64,000 nucleotides of DNA from assembly GCF_011043525.1 (NCBI RefSeq), contig NZ_JAAKGO010000001.1:1-64000 (forward strand). The letters run 5' to 3'. The position numbers and the translations under genes are program-made. Numbering within the stretch: the stretch's first letter is position 1; each line of letters begins with the position of its first letter. This document shows, one piece after another, positions 17,932 through 27,870 of the stretch. The DNA is from Sphingobacterium sp. SGG-5 (GTDB lineage: Bacteria > Bacteroidota > Bacteroidia > Sphingobacteriales > Sphingobacteriaceae). The notes beneath the pieces were generated by a model that saw only the letters and a program-made list of their open reading frames with translations, was not told the origin of the DNA and ran no database searches.

Positions 17932-19524
17932 TTAAAATTTACTCTTCTTATCAAACTCGCTTTTTGCAAAATGAATGAACACCGAGGGAGGTAGTCCGGT
18001 AACCGTTTTAAAAATAGAAGAGAATTTGCTGTGGCTCGAAAAACCAGCCATATCGGCAAGATAGGACAATTTATAATCTAATAGATCTTTATCTGACCGG
18101 ATTCTGTTGATGATATAATGTATACGGCTATGTTGGATATAATTATTAAAATCTTTACCCCGATGTTTTTTTATAATATAAGAGATATAACGGGGATTGG
18201 TGTCAAACTGTGTGGCCAATTTTGTCAACGACACTTCTTTGTCTAAAAAGAACATTTCTTCCTCCAGCTTAACCAATGTTTCCAATAGACGCTCTTCCGT
18301 ATCTCCAGAAATCAGTTGTTCTTTCGGATCTTCGAGATCTGTCATCTCACCATTAGATTGCTCCTTCAAGATATTAAAATCAATATTCCCCGCCTTTAGA
18401 CGCTCCACCAATCCCAGATAATATTGCTTCTCCAGCTTTCGTTTACGGGTGAGATAAAGCAAAACCATCATCAATGTTGAAATCAAAAGAAAAATAAAAA
18501 AGCCAGCAAAAAGCATATTATCTTCACTTTTCCGTCGCTCTAATTCCAACTTATTTACGAGTTCGTCGGCAATATTTTTTGCGGATCGTGACCGTGCCTC
18601 TTTTACACTCGCAAACATATCCTGGTATCGGATGGCTTGTGCCTGATCACCAAATTGCCGATGATATCGGGAAAAGGTATCGTACAACAGCATTTTAAGC
18701 TCCTCTCTTTCTGATGACGCCAAATAAGGTTCTGCCATCTTCAGATAATGCAGGCTTGAATCAGCCTGCCCTCTGCTGATTGCCACTTCTGCTTGCGCCC
18801 GATAGATATATGGCTTTAGATTATTTTCTTCACCCTCGATTTTTGACAAGGCTGTACGGAGCAATGAATCCGCCGGATCGAGCTTTCCCAATTTAAGATA
18901 AGAAACTGCGAGAAGCTGGTCGTTGGTACCTCTTATAAGGTGCATCCTCGCATCTTGCTGATCCATGGATTTCAATATGTCCCGGGCTTCTGTCAACGGT
19001 TTAAGTGCTTCTTCATACCGCTCATCTTCCTGGGCATGAAGGGCTCTCTCATGGGCAATATTGATTTTCGTCAATAAATAACCAGGGGCATCTTTTTGAC
19101 CTTCATTCGCTTTTTCGGCCAGACCAAGGTGTTTCTGCGATTCATACATCAGCCCTACATGCCGAAAAGAAGTTGCCAAAAAACCTGAAATGCGGGCCTG
19201 CCACGCTATAAGAGAAGCATCTCTCGCTAGTTTCTGCGCTTTCAGTGCTTCTTCAAATTCCTGAACGCGATTACCCAAGCTATGATGAATGCCGGCTAAT
19301 AGCATATGCGACTTGACACGCTGTTCCCTATCTTTCGAAATGGTCAGCAATGAATCGGCCAGTTGTAATGCCTTCGGACCGTCTAAAGCCGAGATGCGGA
19401 CATATATTTCGTTGTATTTTTTATCGAAATCATCTTGTTGTGCATGTAGTTCTCCGATAGGAAACAGAACACCACAACATATCCATACAAGTAAGCTACT
19501 GCTAAAAATAAAAAATCTACACAT
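17932..19524 (-). CDS. Membrane-anchored TPR-sensor AraC-type transcriptional regulator
   Basis: The 530-residue protein has an N-terminal signal/anchor (about 1-28) and a helical, TPR-like region to about 320. One membrane segment lies at about 335-356 (FIFLLISTLMMVLLYL), followed by a cytoplasmic linker and a C-terminal AraC DNA-binding domain (about 425-525, with LSYLADMAGFSSHSKFSSIF). The layout places TPRs in the periplasm and the HTH in the cytoplasm, a one-component sensor common in Sphingobacteriaceae and Flavobacteriia. It lies immediately upstream of, and on the same strand as, the surface operon, separated by 300 bases containing that operon's putative promoter. Control of that operon is the natural but unproven guess. 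Confidence 0.85.
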   Translation of the reverse strand: MCRFFIFSSSLLVWICCGVLFPIGELHAQQDDFDKKYNEIYVRISALDGPKALQLADSLLTISKDREQRVKSHMLLAGIHHSLGNRVQEFEEALKAQKLARDASLIAWQARISGFLATSFRHVGLMYESQKHLGLAEKANEGQKDAPGYLLTKINIAHERALHAQEDERYEEALKPLTEARDILKSMDQQDARMHLIRGTNDQLLAVSYLKLGKLDPADSLLRTALSKIEGEENNLKPYIYRAQAEVAISRGQADSSLHYLKMAEPYLASSEREELKMLLYDTFSRYHRQFGDQAQAIRYQDMFASVKEARSRSAKNIADELVNKLELERRKSEDNMLFAGFFIFLLISTLMMVLLYLTRKRKLEKQYYLGLVERLKAGNIDFNILKEQSNGEMTDLEDPKEQLISGDTEERLLETLVKLEEEMFFLDKEVSLTKLATQFDTNPRYISYIIKKHRGKDFNNYIQHSRIHYIINRIRSDKDLLDYKLSYLADMAGFSSHSKFSSIFKTVTGLPPSVFIHFAKSEFDKKSKF

Positions 19525-19562
19525 GGTTTAGGATACGATAAAAATGACCTACATTGCTCAAA

Positions 19563-19594
19563 CAAACATAATGGTATTCCTTCAAAGAAACAAA
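19563..19594 (-). promoter_or_regulatory. Promoter of the TPR-AraC regulator gene
   Basis: On the minus strand, TTTG (19594-19591), 20 bases and TATGTTTG (19570-19563) match the Bacteroidota consensus closely. The predicted start site near 19556 gives a leader of about 32 bases to the ATG at 19524. Confidence 0.6.
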
Positions 19595-19643
19595 ATTTCT
19601 CTTTTCTTGCAATATGGGAAGTATCGTTTTTTACCGGATTACC

Positions 19644-20822
19644 CTACCAATCTATATTATCTGTTATAAACGCAATCAAACTATTCGCCATCTCCTGATG
19701 TTCGGCCACATTAGGATGCCGCGGTGTATTTTTATAGCTAAAGAAATGTGTATATATTTTTTCATCGAAGAGTCCCGCAACTGCATCGCTGATAATCTGA
19801 GTATAACGTCCTCCCTGAAACACAACTGCATTCATACTTCCCAATGTACATACAATATGTGCATCCGGATATTTCGTCCTTATCTCAGCAAGAAACTTCT
19901 GGTATTTCACGACCAGCTGCTGATCGGTAGGTTGTACGCCTCCATAGCGTTTTTGAAATTCGCTTGGATTATATGAAGGTGTATTTAGTACAGAAGCGTC
20001 ATTTTGAAAGAGGTTGACCACTACGATATCAGGAATATATTGCGTAAAATCCCATTTTTTGATTTCATCAAATGGATTTATCCGATCATACAGTTCGGGC
20101 ATGATGATATTGGTATAACCTATAGAAAGCCCTATACCACTCATGGCTATACAGTGGTACTGCGCATTAAAATGCCGAGCTGTAATGGCCCCATACGCTA
20201 GATAGTTATTTTCATATATACTCGCAGGACTATCCGTATCTGTATCATCTTCATTAGATCGTCCACAGGTAATGGAGTTACCATAAAATTCAATCTTCCG
20301 TTGTTTGAGTGGAGATGGATCCAAGATTTTTCCTTCACCGATGAGCTTAAAACCGAATAACTTCGTATAACTTCTACCATAACCTGCATTCATATGATTA
20401 ATCTTAAACAGCTCGACACGATGCGTTCCCTCATTCAGATTCTCAGCCAGTGTGTAAAATCTCCGTACCCTATCTACTTTTATCTTACCTTGTACCTGTC
20501 CATCGACGATGACATAAAAGTAGTTTTCGTTATTCGGACTAAAATCCTGCAACGAGACTCTAACGCCTTTCCCCTGAAAATTTAACCGCACGGCGGTGCC
20601 CGACCAATACAGATATGCTCCATCTTTTCCTTCGATCTCGACACGGCCTTCGTATTGAATTTTTGGATCGTCAAAAGAGACCACAACTTCTTGAGGACTG
20701 CCTGTGTCTTGGTCGCCATCTTTCTCTTCTACGACTATAGGGTCTTTCTTAGGATCGGAAGGGATAGTTTTACCGCATGCAAAAAACAATACGATAAGAA
20801 CCAGATTTATGCTATATTTCAT
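19644..20822 (-). CDS. SGNH/GDSL-type esterase lipoprotein (carbohydrate esterase family 2-like)
   Basis: The 392-residue protein begins with a lipoprotein signal (LFFACGKT, Cys16). An N-terminal jelly-roll region (about 50-165) is followed by an SGNH hydrolase domain. The catalytic Ser lies in FYGNSITCGRS (near 182), the glycine/Asn blocks in AMSGIGLS and VVNLFQNDAS, and the Asp-x-x-His-like end in RHPNVAEHQEMA. The jelly-roll plus SGNH order is that of CE2 acetyl-xylan-type esterases, which remove acetyl groups from sugars. It is the last gene of the SusCD locus, 8 bases after the DUF5689 gene. The acyl donor is unknown. Confidence 0.8.
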   Translation of the reverse strand: MKYSINLVLIVLFFACGKTIPSDPKKDPIVVEEKDGDQDTGSPQEVVVSFDDPKIQYEGRVEIEGKDGAYLYWSGTAVRLNFQGKGVRVSLQDFSPNNENYFYVIVDGQVQGKIKVDRVRRFYTLAENLNEGTHRVELFKINHMNAGYGRSYTKLFGFKLIGEGKILDPSPLKQRKIEFYGNSITCGRSNEDDTDTDSPASIYENNYLAYGAITARHFNAQYHCIAMSGIGLSIGYTNIIMPELYDRINPFDEIKKWDFTQYIPDIVVVNLFQNDASVLNTPSYNPSEFQKRYGGVQPTDQQLVVKYQKFLAEIRTKYPDAHIVCTLGSMNAVVFQGGRYTQIISDAVAGLFDEKIYTHFFSYKNTPRHPNVAEHQEMANSLIAFITDNIDW

Positions 20823-20830
20823 TTTTTCCT

Positions 20831-22987
20831 TTATTTATTATACCGTATAGCCACATATCCCAATGCCGAGTTGGCATTCCCGCCTATCATTTCTGTTGCA
20901 TAGGTATTTCCATTGCTAGATAGGTTTTTATCAACAATAAGCCGTATATACACTTTGGGTTTGCTTAACACGGCCAATGGCAATGCAACATTGACATTCT
21001 TGAATCCCGGCAATTGATGCAAAAGCGTATTTGACCAGTTGACAATATCTGGCACGGTGTATTTAGCTATCGGCGCCCATATACCATCCATATCGCCATG
21101 TTCTGACCATTCTACTGCCCAATATCGTGGACTTCCGGGGACAGTCCAATTCGCAGCCGTAAACTGTAGCGAAAGCTGTGAGGTGGCAACACCTAATGTT
21201 GATACTTCAATGATCCAGGCTTCCCCCCTATTCTTCTCATAATTCCACCATAATCTGTTTGCTGCAATACTGCTAGATACGGCCCCACCTTTTCCGTCTT
21301 TGTTTGTATCAGAGGATGTATTCTGCTTTGTACCGTTAAGCAACACTCCGGTACCCCATTGGTTATTGTTACCGAGATAATCTTTCCCCACCGGCCCCAA
21401 ATAGGTGTAATCACTACTTGCTGTCACATTGACATTATTGGATGCATACAGACGCCCATTGTCTCCGTTGGTCGGGAACGCGATACCCGAAGAGAGATTA
21501 GGGTATTGATACTCCGCGAGCAAAGCTGAAAACCCATTATCGACATTACTGGCAATCGCAATATCTTCCTTCGCCAGATGGCGAATCTGATAGCGGCCTA
21601 TATTGCCATAATCGTCCGGATTAGATGCATCTTCATATTCAAATCGGGTAAACGTCTCATGTACAATAACACCTGATACCGAGCCGGACCCTTGCGGAAG
21701 GATAGAACCATCTCTGCGATAAGGTACACGGGTATTGGTGAGCAAAAACATACTACTGCCTTGGATATCACGCATAAGTAATGGGTATTTAGATATCCTA
21801 TGAGCATTAAACAAAGTGGTATATCCTTCATTCACAGGTGTAAGTGAGCCTTTCCGTATCGGGAGCTCACAGTCTTTCAATGTCACAAATGTAAAAATAT
21901 CATTGTCCGTCAGTTCAGATATGTATTTCTCCTTTTTAACGAGATTGACCGCAGTACCTTGTTCCTGACTCATGACCATAGCGGATGTAACATCTCTGAT
22001 CGTATAGAAGCTCGGATTATTCTCTATTTCTATAGTCGCACCTTTCAACAATAACTGGACTTTGCTGTACCTTTTGAACACATTGTCTGCTATAGTTGCT
22101 GTTTCTATACGAAACCCGTACTGCCCATCCAGACTTTGTATATACACCGTACGATCATTTTGTTCATAATTTATAGTTGTCGGTGTCGTTTGCTGATTTT
22201 CACCTACGTTCTGATTCCCTGCGTCACTCACGACATACCCTTGGATAAACAAGTCGCTCGTAATACGCTCACCCGCCCACGTTCGTACTTCCGGATATGT
22301 TGCTTCTGTACCGAAAAGATTCTGTGCGTTGGCTTGGAGAAGGTACAACGTAGAGACCAGCTGCTCGCCCCAGCCGTCGGTATATGATAAGCGGATCTGG
22401 GCACTACGCAGGTTGTCCATATGCGGATTAGCCTTGACCGAAAAAGTCAACTTCTCATTAGCCGCATCGTATGCAAAATCATCACTCACCCACTCGTCTG
22501 TATTTTCTATCGGATAAACAACTTGTATAGCCACATCCTCCATAGGAATATTGGTTTGTAGCTCGCTAATTATCGTACCACCGTCTCCTAACACAGTAGT
22601 GTTAAGCATTGGAAAGAGCAATTCTGGGATTTTGGCACCCTGCTGTTTCACTACAATAGTGTCGTATCTCGAACTAGCTTTCGCATAGAGCATCACCAAT
22701 CCCTTTCGTGGAAAATCCAAATTTTCCTCATAATGGACGGTAAAATCGGCATCTCCATGTAGATCACTAGCCGCCGTAGACATCCAGGAGGCATCATCGG
22801 ATATCGTTATGTCAAAATCCGCATTGGACAAAACGTGAATGTCAACTTCTCCCGCTGCCGCAGGGACAATATATTCGGACGTTTCAGCACCTAACTCAGA
22901 TAGCTTAGAAAATTCGGCATCGTCTTTTTTACACCCATACAATCCGACAAAGAGCAATGCTAGTATTAATATTTTAAATCTTTCCAT
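20831..22987 (-). CDS. BACON and DUF5689 domain lipoprotein (downstream paralogue)
   Basis: The start is taken at the ATG at 22985-22987 (MERFKILILALLFVGLYGCK), which gives a clean lipobox and a 10-base gap to the previous gene. An ATG at 23026 would overlap that gene. The ~718-residue lipoprotein has a BACON-like Ig domain (about 35-115), a further beta domain, a DUF5689 region (about 240-490; YIQSLDGQYGFRIE, later LPQGSGSVSGVIVHE) and a C-terminal jelly-roll-like domain (RYWAVEWSEHGD). The whole architecture repeats that of the next gene upstream. BACON domains often mediate surface binding, and DUF5689 proteins are often seen near extracellular nucleases. Its role here is inferred to be binding a substrate at the cell surface. 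Confidence 0.75.
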   Translation of the reverse strand: MERFKILILALLFVGLYGCKKDDAEFSKLSELGAETSEYIVPAAAGEVDIHVLSNADFDITISDDASWMSTAASDLHGDADFTVHYEENLDFPRKGLVMLYAKASSRYDTIVVKQQGAKIPELLFPMLNTTVLGDGGTIISELQTNIPMEDVAIQVVYPIENTDEWVSDDFAYDAANEKLTFSVKANPHMDNLRSAQIRLSYTDGWGEQLVSTLYLLQANAQNLFGTEATYPEVRTWAGERITSDLFIQGYVVSDAGNQNVGENQQTTPTTINYEQNDRTVYIQSLDGQYGFRIETATIADNVFKRYSKVQLLLKGATIEIENNPSFYTIRDVTSAMVMSQEQGTAVNLVKKEKYISELTDNDIFTFVTLKDCELPIRKGSLTPVNEGYTTLFNAHRISKYPLLMRDIQGSSMFLLTNTRVPYRRDGSILPQGSGSVSGVIVHETFTRFEYEDASNPDDYGNIGRYQIRHLAKEDIAIASNVDNGFSALLAEYQYPNLSSGIAFPTNGDNGRLYASNNVNVTASSDYTYLGPVGKDYLGNNNQWGTGVLLNGTKQNTSSDTNKDGKGGAVSSSIAANRLWWNYEKNRGEAWIIEVSTLGVATSQLSLQFTAANWTVPGSPRYWAVEWSEHGDMDGIWAPIAKYTVPDIVNWSNTLLHQLPGFKNVNVALPLAVLSKPKVYIRLIVDKNLSSNGNTYATEMIGGNANSALGYVAIRYNK

Positions 22988-22997
22988 GATTGATATC

Positions 22998-25418
22998 TTA
23001 TTGAATATATTTAACAGATACGACACCTAAACGCATAGAAGTCCCCGTCATAGTCGATGTGATCACACCGTTCTCCGCTCCTGTTGCCGTTGCACATATA
23101 CTACTCTTAGCTTTCATCTTCACATACACATTCGACTTATTCAATAAGGAAGTAGGAAGCTCAAAAGTAAAAGGCATCAGCCCCGGTGTCAAAAATGGAC
23201 GATTAAGTCCCCAACCTACTAGCGGCCGTACGGCATACGTCGAATTGGGCAGCACAGTATAGGTTATTCCGTCCAATGAATATTCGATTTCCCAGTAAGT
23301 AGGGATATGGTTTGATCCATCACCACCAGAACCTCCTCCCATCGTAAAGTTCAATATCAATGACTGTGCACTTACGCCGGACGTTGAGAACTGTAAAACA
23401 AACCCCTCGCCTTTGTTTTCTGTAGCGTTCCACCATTTTACGCCTGTGTATTGAAAGCCATTATTATAAATCGTCTTTGAATCGGGATTCGAGTAGCAGA
23501 CCGGATGAAAACCTGTACCTGAAGACGCCTCATTGACTGTACAGCTCAACGTAGCCGATGTTCCGATAAGAGGCAATATTTTACCACTTCCATCTTTATT
23601 AATCTGTCCTATAGCACAGGCGTTGGTACCGTTTACCATCCAGTTCCATTCCACCAATGTCTTGGCTATTGCCGAGCCATCGAGCTGTATATCGTTCGGA
23701 TCCAGGGGTCTTATAGTGTAGCGGCCTACATTACCCTCTCCTCCACCATAACGAAGGAGTTTGGAATGCGTCAAGACGCCGGCAATTGTACCTGATCCTT
23801 GGGGCAGCGTATTACGTCCCCACGCTGCAGTAGCATTAACCAGCATATTAATATCCGAACCCTGCCTATCGTATACGTTTGTCGGAATCGCATCTGTATA
23901 AGGCCCAGTCGTGCCTTGTGTATTCCAAGCTGTCTTCATTACGTACCCCCTATTTACATTCATGTAGGTACCATACGGAACAGCAATAGAAACATCCCGT
24001 AATGTGACATATGTGTACATATCGACATCCGTCAGCTCTGCGATATACTTCAATTTACTCACGACATTGCTGGCTGTTCCGGCCTCATTTTTCACAATAG
24101 CACTGCTGGTCAGTCCTTTTATCGTATAACGTGTCGGATTCGCTTCCTTCTCTAGGGTCAAACCATCCAGCGAAATATTTACCTTACTATATCTCTTCAG
24201 TGTATTCTCATTTTTATCCGTAAATTTTAAGCGGAACCCATATTTGCCATCAACCGACTGTATATATGCCGTACGATAAGTTTCATCGAGATCTATGGCA
24301 TTGAACTTCGTATTCGGGTTAGTCTCTATATTGGCATTACCTTCATCACTAACAACGATTGCCTGCAACACCTTCAAGGGCGCTACAATGGTCGTCGTAC
24401 CCGATGGCATAGCGATAAGTGTTGTCAAATCTTCAGCTTTATAGTAATCATAATCTTCGGCCGATTGATAAACGTGATGGGTAAGCTGCACCAAATTCAT
24501 GCCTTTGATAGCAAGACGGATATCTACATCTGCATTTCGCTCCAAACCAGACGTATTTTCACGCACGGCCAGAATCAAAAGGCTGTCGTTCGTCAGCGTG
24601 ACTTCCTCTATCCAATCCGCTCCTTGATAGTAGGTAATATTCGTCTCCATTAATGGGAAGTGTACCCCCACATTGCTCTTCAATACAACCGTATCTAGTT
24701 TGGCACTCCTTGTTAAATAAGAGGTAGAGCCGTATTGATGAGCTAACATTGCATTATCCAATGATTGGTCAACATCGGTGAATGACGTCATTTCATTACC
24801 GAAGCCGTCGACAACCGTCATATAAATACGTACTGAGCGTTTACGTCCGGCAGTATTCTCCAACGCGTCGAAGATAAAACCATCTTCCGTCAACCGGGCA
24901 TTGCTAACCCATTGTTCCGATGTCTCGTCATCATACAAATACTCGAAATCTACCTGATCGAAATCATACTTTAGATTGCTCAGAATTGGCAGTATTGTAG
25001 GCAGTCCGTTTTTTGGTACCACAAACTTGGTTTTACCAAAACGAACGGCGACGTCCAATCCTTTCTGAATAATGCGTATTTCCTGTCTTTCATTGCCTTT
25101 GCTTAAGATCAATGTTACACTTCGCGCTACACCGAAGTTTTGTGAGTAGGCAAATGTTATATCGGAATTTCCGTTTCCCTGTAGCTTATTGACAGATATC
25201 CAATCTACATCTTCTGCAAATGTCACATTCCAAGCGCCGTCGGCATATACCATTATATGGGTTTTGCCCTCTATAGCCTCAAGATGTAGTTCGTTGGAAT
25301 TGACCGCCAAAGATAGATCCATATCTGTTTTCTTTTGACACTGCATGAAGAACGGAAGGATGAACAGAATCCCTGCCGCAATCTGTTTCAGGGTATATTT
25401 TGCTTTAAGTATTTTCAT
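22998..25418 (-). CDS. BACON and DUF5689 domain lipoprotein (upstream paralogue)
   Basis: The 806-residue lipoprotein (Cys27 in FFMQCQKKTD) has two BACON-like repeats near the N-terminus. A third beta domain follows, then a DUF5689 region at about 350-590 (YIQSVDGKYGFRLKF, later LPQGSGTIAGVLTHS and GNVGRYTIRPLDPNDI). A C-terminal jelly-roll-like domain contains PTYWEIEYSLDGITYTVLP. It shares this order with the neighbour at 20831, so the pair arose by duplication and then diverged. It follows the EEP phosphatase gene by 23 bases. The catalytic function, if any, is unknown, and a binding role is inferred. Confidence 0.75.
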   Translation of the reverse strand: MKILKAKYTLKQIAAGILFILPFFMQCQKKTDMDLSLAVNSNELHLEAIEGKTHIMVYADGAWNVTFAEDVDWISVNKLQGNGNSDITFAYSQNFGVARSVTLILSKGNERQEIRIIQKGLDVAVRFGKTKFVVPKNGLPTILPILSNLKYDFDQVDFEYLYDDETSEQWVSNARLTEDGFIFDALENTAGRKRSVRIYMTVVDGFGNEMTSFTDVDQSLDNAMLAHQYGSTSYLTRSAKLDTVVLKSNVGVHFPLMETNITYYQGADWIEEVTLTNDSLLILAVRENTSGLERNADVDIRLAIKGMNLVQLTHHVYQSAEDYDYYKAEDLTTLIAMPSGTTTIVAPLKVLQAIVVSDEGNANIETNPNTKFNAIDLDETYRTAYIQSVDGKYGFRLKFTDKNENTLKRYSKVNISLDGLTLEKEANPTRYTIKGLTSSAIVKNEAGTASNVVSKLKYIAELTDVDMYTYVTLRDVSIAVPYGTYMNVNRGYVMKTAWNTQGTTGPYTDAIPTNVYDRQGSDINMLVNATAAWGRNTLPQGSGTIAGVLTHSKLLRYGGGEGNVGRYTIRPLDPNDIQLDGSAIAKTLVEWNWMVNGTNACAIGQINKDGSGKILPLIGTSATLSCTVNEASSGTGFHPVCYSNPDSKTIYNNGFQYTGVKWWNATENKGEGFVLQFSTSGVSAQSLILNFTMGGGSGGDGSNHIPTYWEIEYSLDGITYTVLPNSTYAVRPLVGWGLNRPFLTPGLMPFTFELPTSLLNKSNVYVKMKAKSSICATATGAENGVITSTMTGTSMRLGVVSVKYIQ

Positions 25419-25441
25419 TTTTTTCCTTTGAATAACGCCAA

Positions 25442-26338
25442 CTATTTTAATGAAACCTCCATATACATCGCCGGATGATCGGAATATTTACTGGTGAAAT
25501 CATCGTAAATCGGATATGCTTTTCGAAGTTTCTGCAAAACCGGATCGGTAGTAAAGATGAAATCGATACGACTACCTGGATAGGTGAAATCATAATCTGC
25601 CGATCCATCTGCCCGAATACCGTGCAGATAGTGAATAGCATCCGTAAAGCCATCTTCATCAATCTGATCTGTTACCCAATAATTATGCGTAGCTTGATCA
25701 GGCATATAATCCTTTCGTGACCGGGAATTGAAGTCTCCTACCAATATCCAGTCGGACTCCTGCGGAAACTTACGAATAGTGCTGTCCAAAACAATATTGA
25801 TTTCGTGCAATCGGTAATCGTTTCCTAAGCCGTCACCTTTCTCGTGCCAATAGGATTGCGGCCAAAGGTGGGTAACAACGATATTGAAATTGGTATCTTT
25901 CAATCGGGCAAAAATAGCTCCGTGAGACGTGTATAATGTAACTTTTCTCCGCGATTCTAAAGGGTACTTCGAAGTCAGTGCTACGGGATAATTATCGGTG
26001 GCCTTCACATTGGTAATTACGTAAGGGTGTCCCCATCGCGCAGCCAACTTCTCCAGGTCCCGTTGCCGAAAACCGTTGGCTTCCTGTATTGCAAATATAT
26101 CCGGGTCGTAAGACTTTACCCATTCTACAAAATTATCATAATCGTTGGGTCTATCCGTTTTCATCCCTTCGAGGATATTAAAACTGACAATCTTGAGGTA
26201 ATCGGGCAATACGATCTCTTCTGGCTTTTCCTCCTTAAGCGGTGGCGGATCTTTCTCCGTACAGCCTACAAATCCCGTAATAAGGCTAAATAACGCCCAT
26301 ATATATATACCAAAACGTATTATTTTAACAATCTTCAT
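25442..26338 (-). CDS. Endonuclease/exonuclease/phosphatase (EEP) family lipoprotein
   Basis: The 298-residue protein has a lipobox (TGFVGCTE, Cys26) and a full EEP fold. Conserved residues appear in order: Asn in SFNILEGM, Glu in FAIQEANG, His in VVTHLWPQ, Asp-Asn in LVGDFNSRS, Asp in SRIDFIFT and the final Ser-Asp-His in KYSDHPAMYM. The superfamily cleaves phosphodiesters or phosphomonoesters in DNA, sphingomyelin, inositol phosphates and others, and sequence alone does not settle which. Being a lipoprotein in a SusCD operon, it probably works at the cell surface or in the periplasm on the substrate taken up by this locus. Confidence 0.88.
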   Translation of the reverse strand: MKIVKIIRFGIYIWALFSLITGFVGCTEKDPPPLKEEKPEEIVLPDYLKIVSFNILEGMKTDRPNDYDNFVEWVKSYDPDIFAIQEANGFRQRDLEKLAARWGHPYVITNVKATDNYPVALTSKYPLESRRKVTLYTSHGAIFARLKDTNFNIVVTHLWPQSYWHEKGDGLGNDYRLHEINIVLDSTIRKFPQESDWILVGDFNSRSRKDYMPDQATHNYWVTDQIDEDGFTDAIHYLHGIRADGSADYDFTYPGSRIDFIFTTDPVLQKLRKAYPIYDDFTSKYSDHPAMYMEVSLK

Positions 26339-26358
26339 ATCAAATATTTTAAAATCTT

Positions 26359-27837
26359 TTAATTCCTGCCATAATATTCATAGGCCTTATTGTCCAGATT
26401 ATACTCCGATTTTACCACTTCGACATCTGGTATCGGATAGTATTCATGACAAGGGAGAATATTATTTTTCACCGAAATGTAATCGGTATAATCATACGTC
26501 ATTTGATACCATATTCCCCACCGCACTAAATCATATTTGCGTTGGTATTCGCCTAACAATTCACGTGCTCTTTCTTTTTGGATTTCTTCGCGCAGCAAAT
26601 CCCAGTTCCGGAATTCATAATCCATTGTACCCGCCCGGCTTCTAACCATATTGAGGTAACGGATAGACTCATTTTGGTCTTTAAGTTCCATGTAATTCTC
26701 CGCTTGCATCAATAATGCATCCGCATATCGAAACACCTTCTGGTTATTACCGTCAGCTGTATTGAACATCTCGAAAGACCAGAATTTCGGCCCTAACCAA
26801 GGTACTGTACCTGTACTGCTAAATGCCGCACCGTTGTATTCCCAAACCATATTCAGAGGTAAGCGCAGGTCTTCACTATCCCGACGCTGAACAGCTTGGA
26901 AGAAGTAATTATTAGGGCGTAAGGCTGTCCATGTTGTCGCCCTTGATCCCAGTTCGGGAATGTTAACCCCATCGTACTTACTGTCCGAATTTCGTATCGG
27001 CATACAGATCGCCGCCGCATTCGTCACCACCTGTAAACCCGTTTCAGAATACGTAAATTGCACTTCAAAAATCGATTCAGATGTATTTTTATTTTTGAAC
27101 ATAATATCCTCCAACGGATATTGGCTGAGATCTCCATAAATCACTTCCAACTCGTCCATAGCATCCCGCGCTACACCCCATTCCTTGTTCCATTGCGCAA
27201 GTTTTCCGATCAGCATCCATCCCATGGCTGCACCTGAGCGATTTCCGGCAATATCGTTGGTCCGTATTTGCGGCAGATAAGGCACATATTCCTGCAATTC
27301 TTCGATCAGATAATTTCGGGTATCCACAGCAGGCATCCTTCCAAGCTTCGAAATCCTATCCAGAACTGCCGCATCCGACACATCTTCTGTATAAAAAGGT
27401 ACATCACCAAAAGTGGAGGTCAGAAACCAATAATAATAGGCACGCATGACAACTCCTTCGGCCAACAGGCGATTCTTCACTTCGTCCTCTAATGGTGATC
27501 GCTTAATTGCAGCAATAATTGAATTACAGTACATCACCCCCCTATATCCTTGTTGCCACATCGTGCTCCCAAAGCGTGGATTAGAGGGTGATATATCGAG
27601 CTGTGCATCTAGGGTGCCTGAAAAAATACGCATCAAATCTGTTACCCCTTCCATCGCTATAAGATATGTATAGTTGTAAATAGACCGTAAAGGAATATAG
27701 GTAGCATTGAGCCCGGAAATACATTGTGATTCCGTTAAGTAATAATTGTCTGAATTAACGAAGGACGACGGCTGCTCTTCAATAGAACAGCTCGAAACGA
27801 ACCCAAACAAAAGAAATATAATTAGCAAACGTTTCAT
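26359..27837 (-). CDS. SusD/RagB family outer-membrane nutrient-binding lipoprotein
   Basis: The start is set at the ATG at 27835-27837 (MKRLLIIFLLFGFVSSCSIE); the frame also has a TTG 6 bases upstream. The ~492-residue lipoprotein (Cys17) has the SusD pattern: an N-terminal TPR-like helical region (FVNSDNYYLTESQCISGLNA) and the C-terminal motifs RYADALLMQAENYMEL and LLGEYQRKYDLVRWG. SusD caps the SusC channel and binds ligand outside the cell. It lies 33 bases downstream of susC and is followed by the EEP lipoprotein gene. Confidence 0.95.
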   Translation of the reverse strand: MKRLLIIFLLFGFVSSCSIEEQPSSFVNSDNYYLTESQCISGLNATYIPLRSIYNYTYLIAMEGVTDLMRIFSGTLDAQLDISPSNPRFGSTMWQQGYRGVMYCNSIIAAIKRSPLEDEVKNRLLAEGVVMRAYYYWFLTSTFGDVPFYTEDVSDAAVLDRISKLGRMPAVDTRNYLIEELQEYVPYLPQIRTNDIAGNRSGAAMGWMLIGKLAQWNKEWGVARDAMDELEVIYGDLSQYPLEDIMFKNKNTSESIFEVQFTYSETGLQVVTNAAAICMPIRNSDSKYDGVNIPELGSRATTWTALRPNNYFFQAVQRRDSEDLRLPLNMVWEYNGAAFSSTGTVPWLGPKFWSFEMFNTADGNNQKVFRYADALLMQAENYMELKDQNESIRYLNMVRSRAGTMDYEFRNWDLLREEIQKERARELLGEYQRKYDLVRWGIWYQMTYDYTDYISVKNNILPCHEYYPIPDVEVVKSEYNLDNKAYEYYGRN

Positions 27838-27870
27838 TTTCAAAAGCTTTTAAACACTATTACAATCGTA

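Noticed and set aside
22988-23026. Longer start for the downstream DUF5689 protein
   Set aside because: It would overlap the upstream gene by 29 bases and spoil the lipoprotein signal. The ATG at 22987 gives a clean one.
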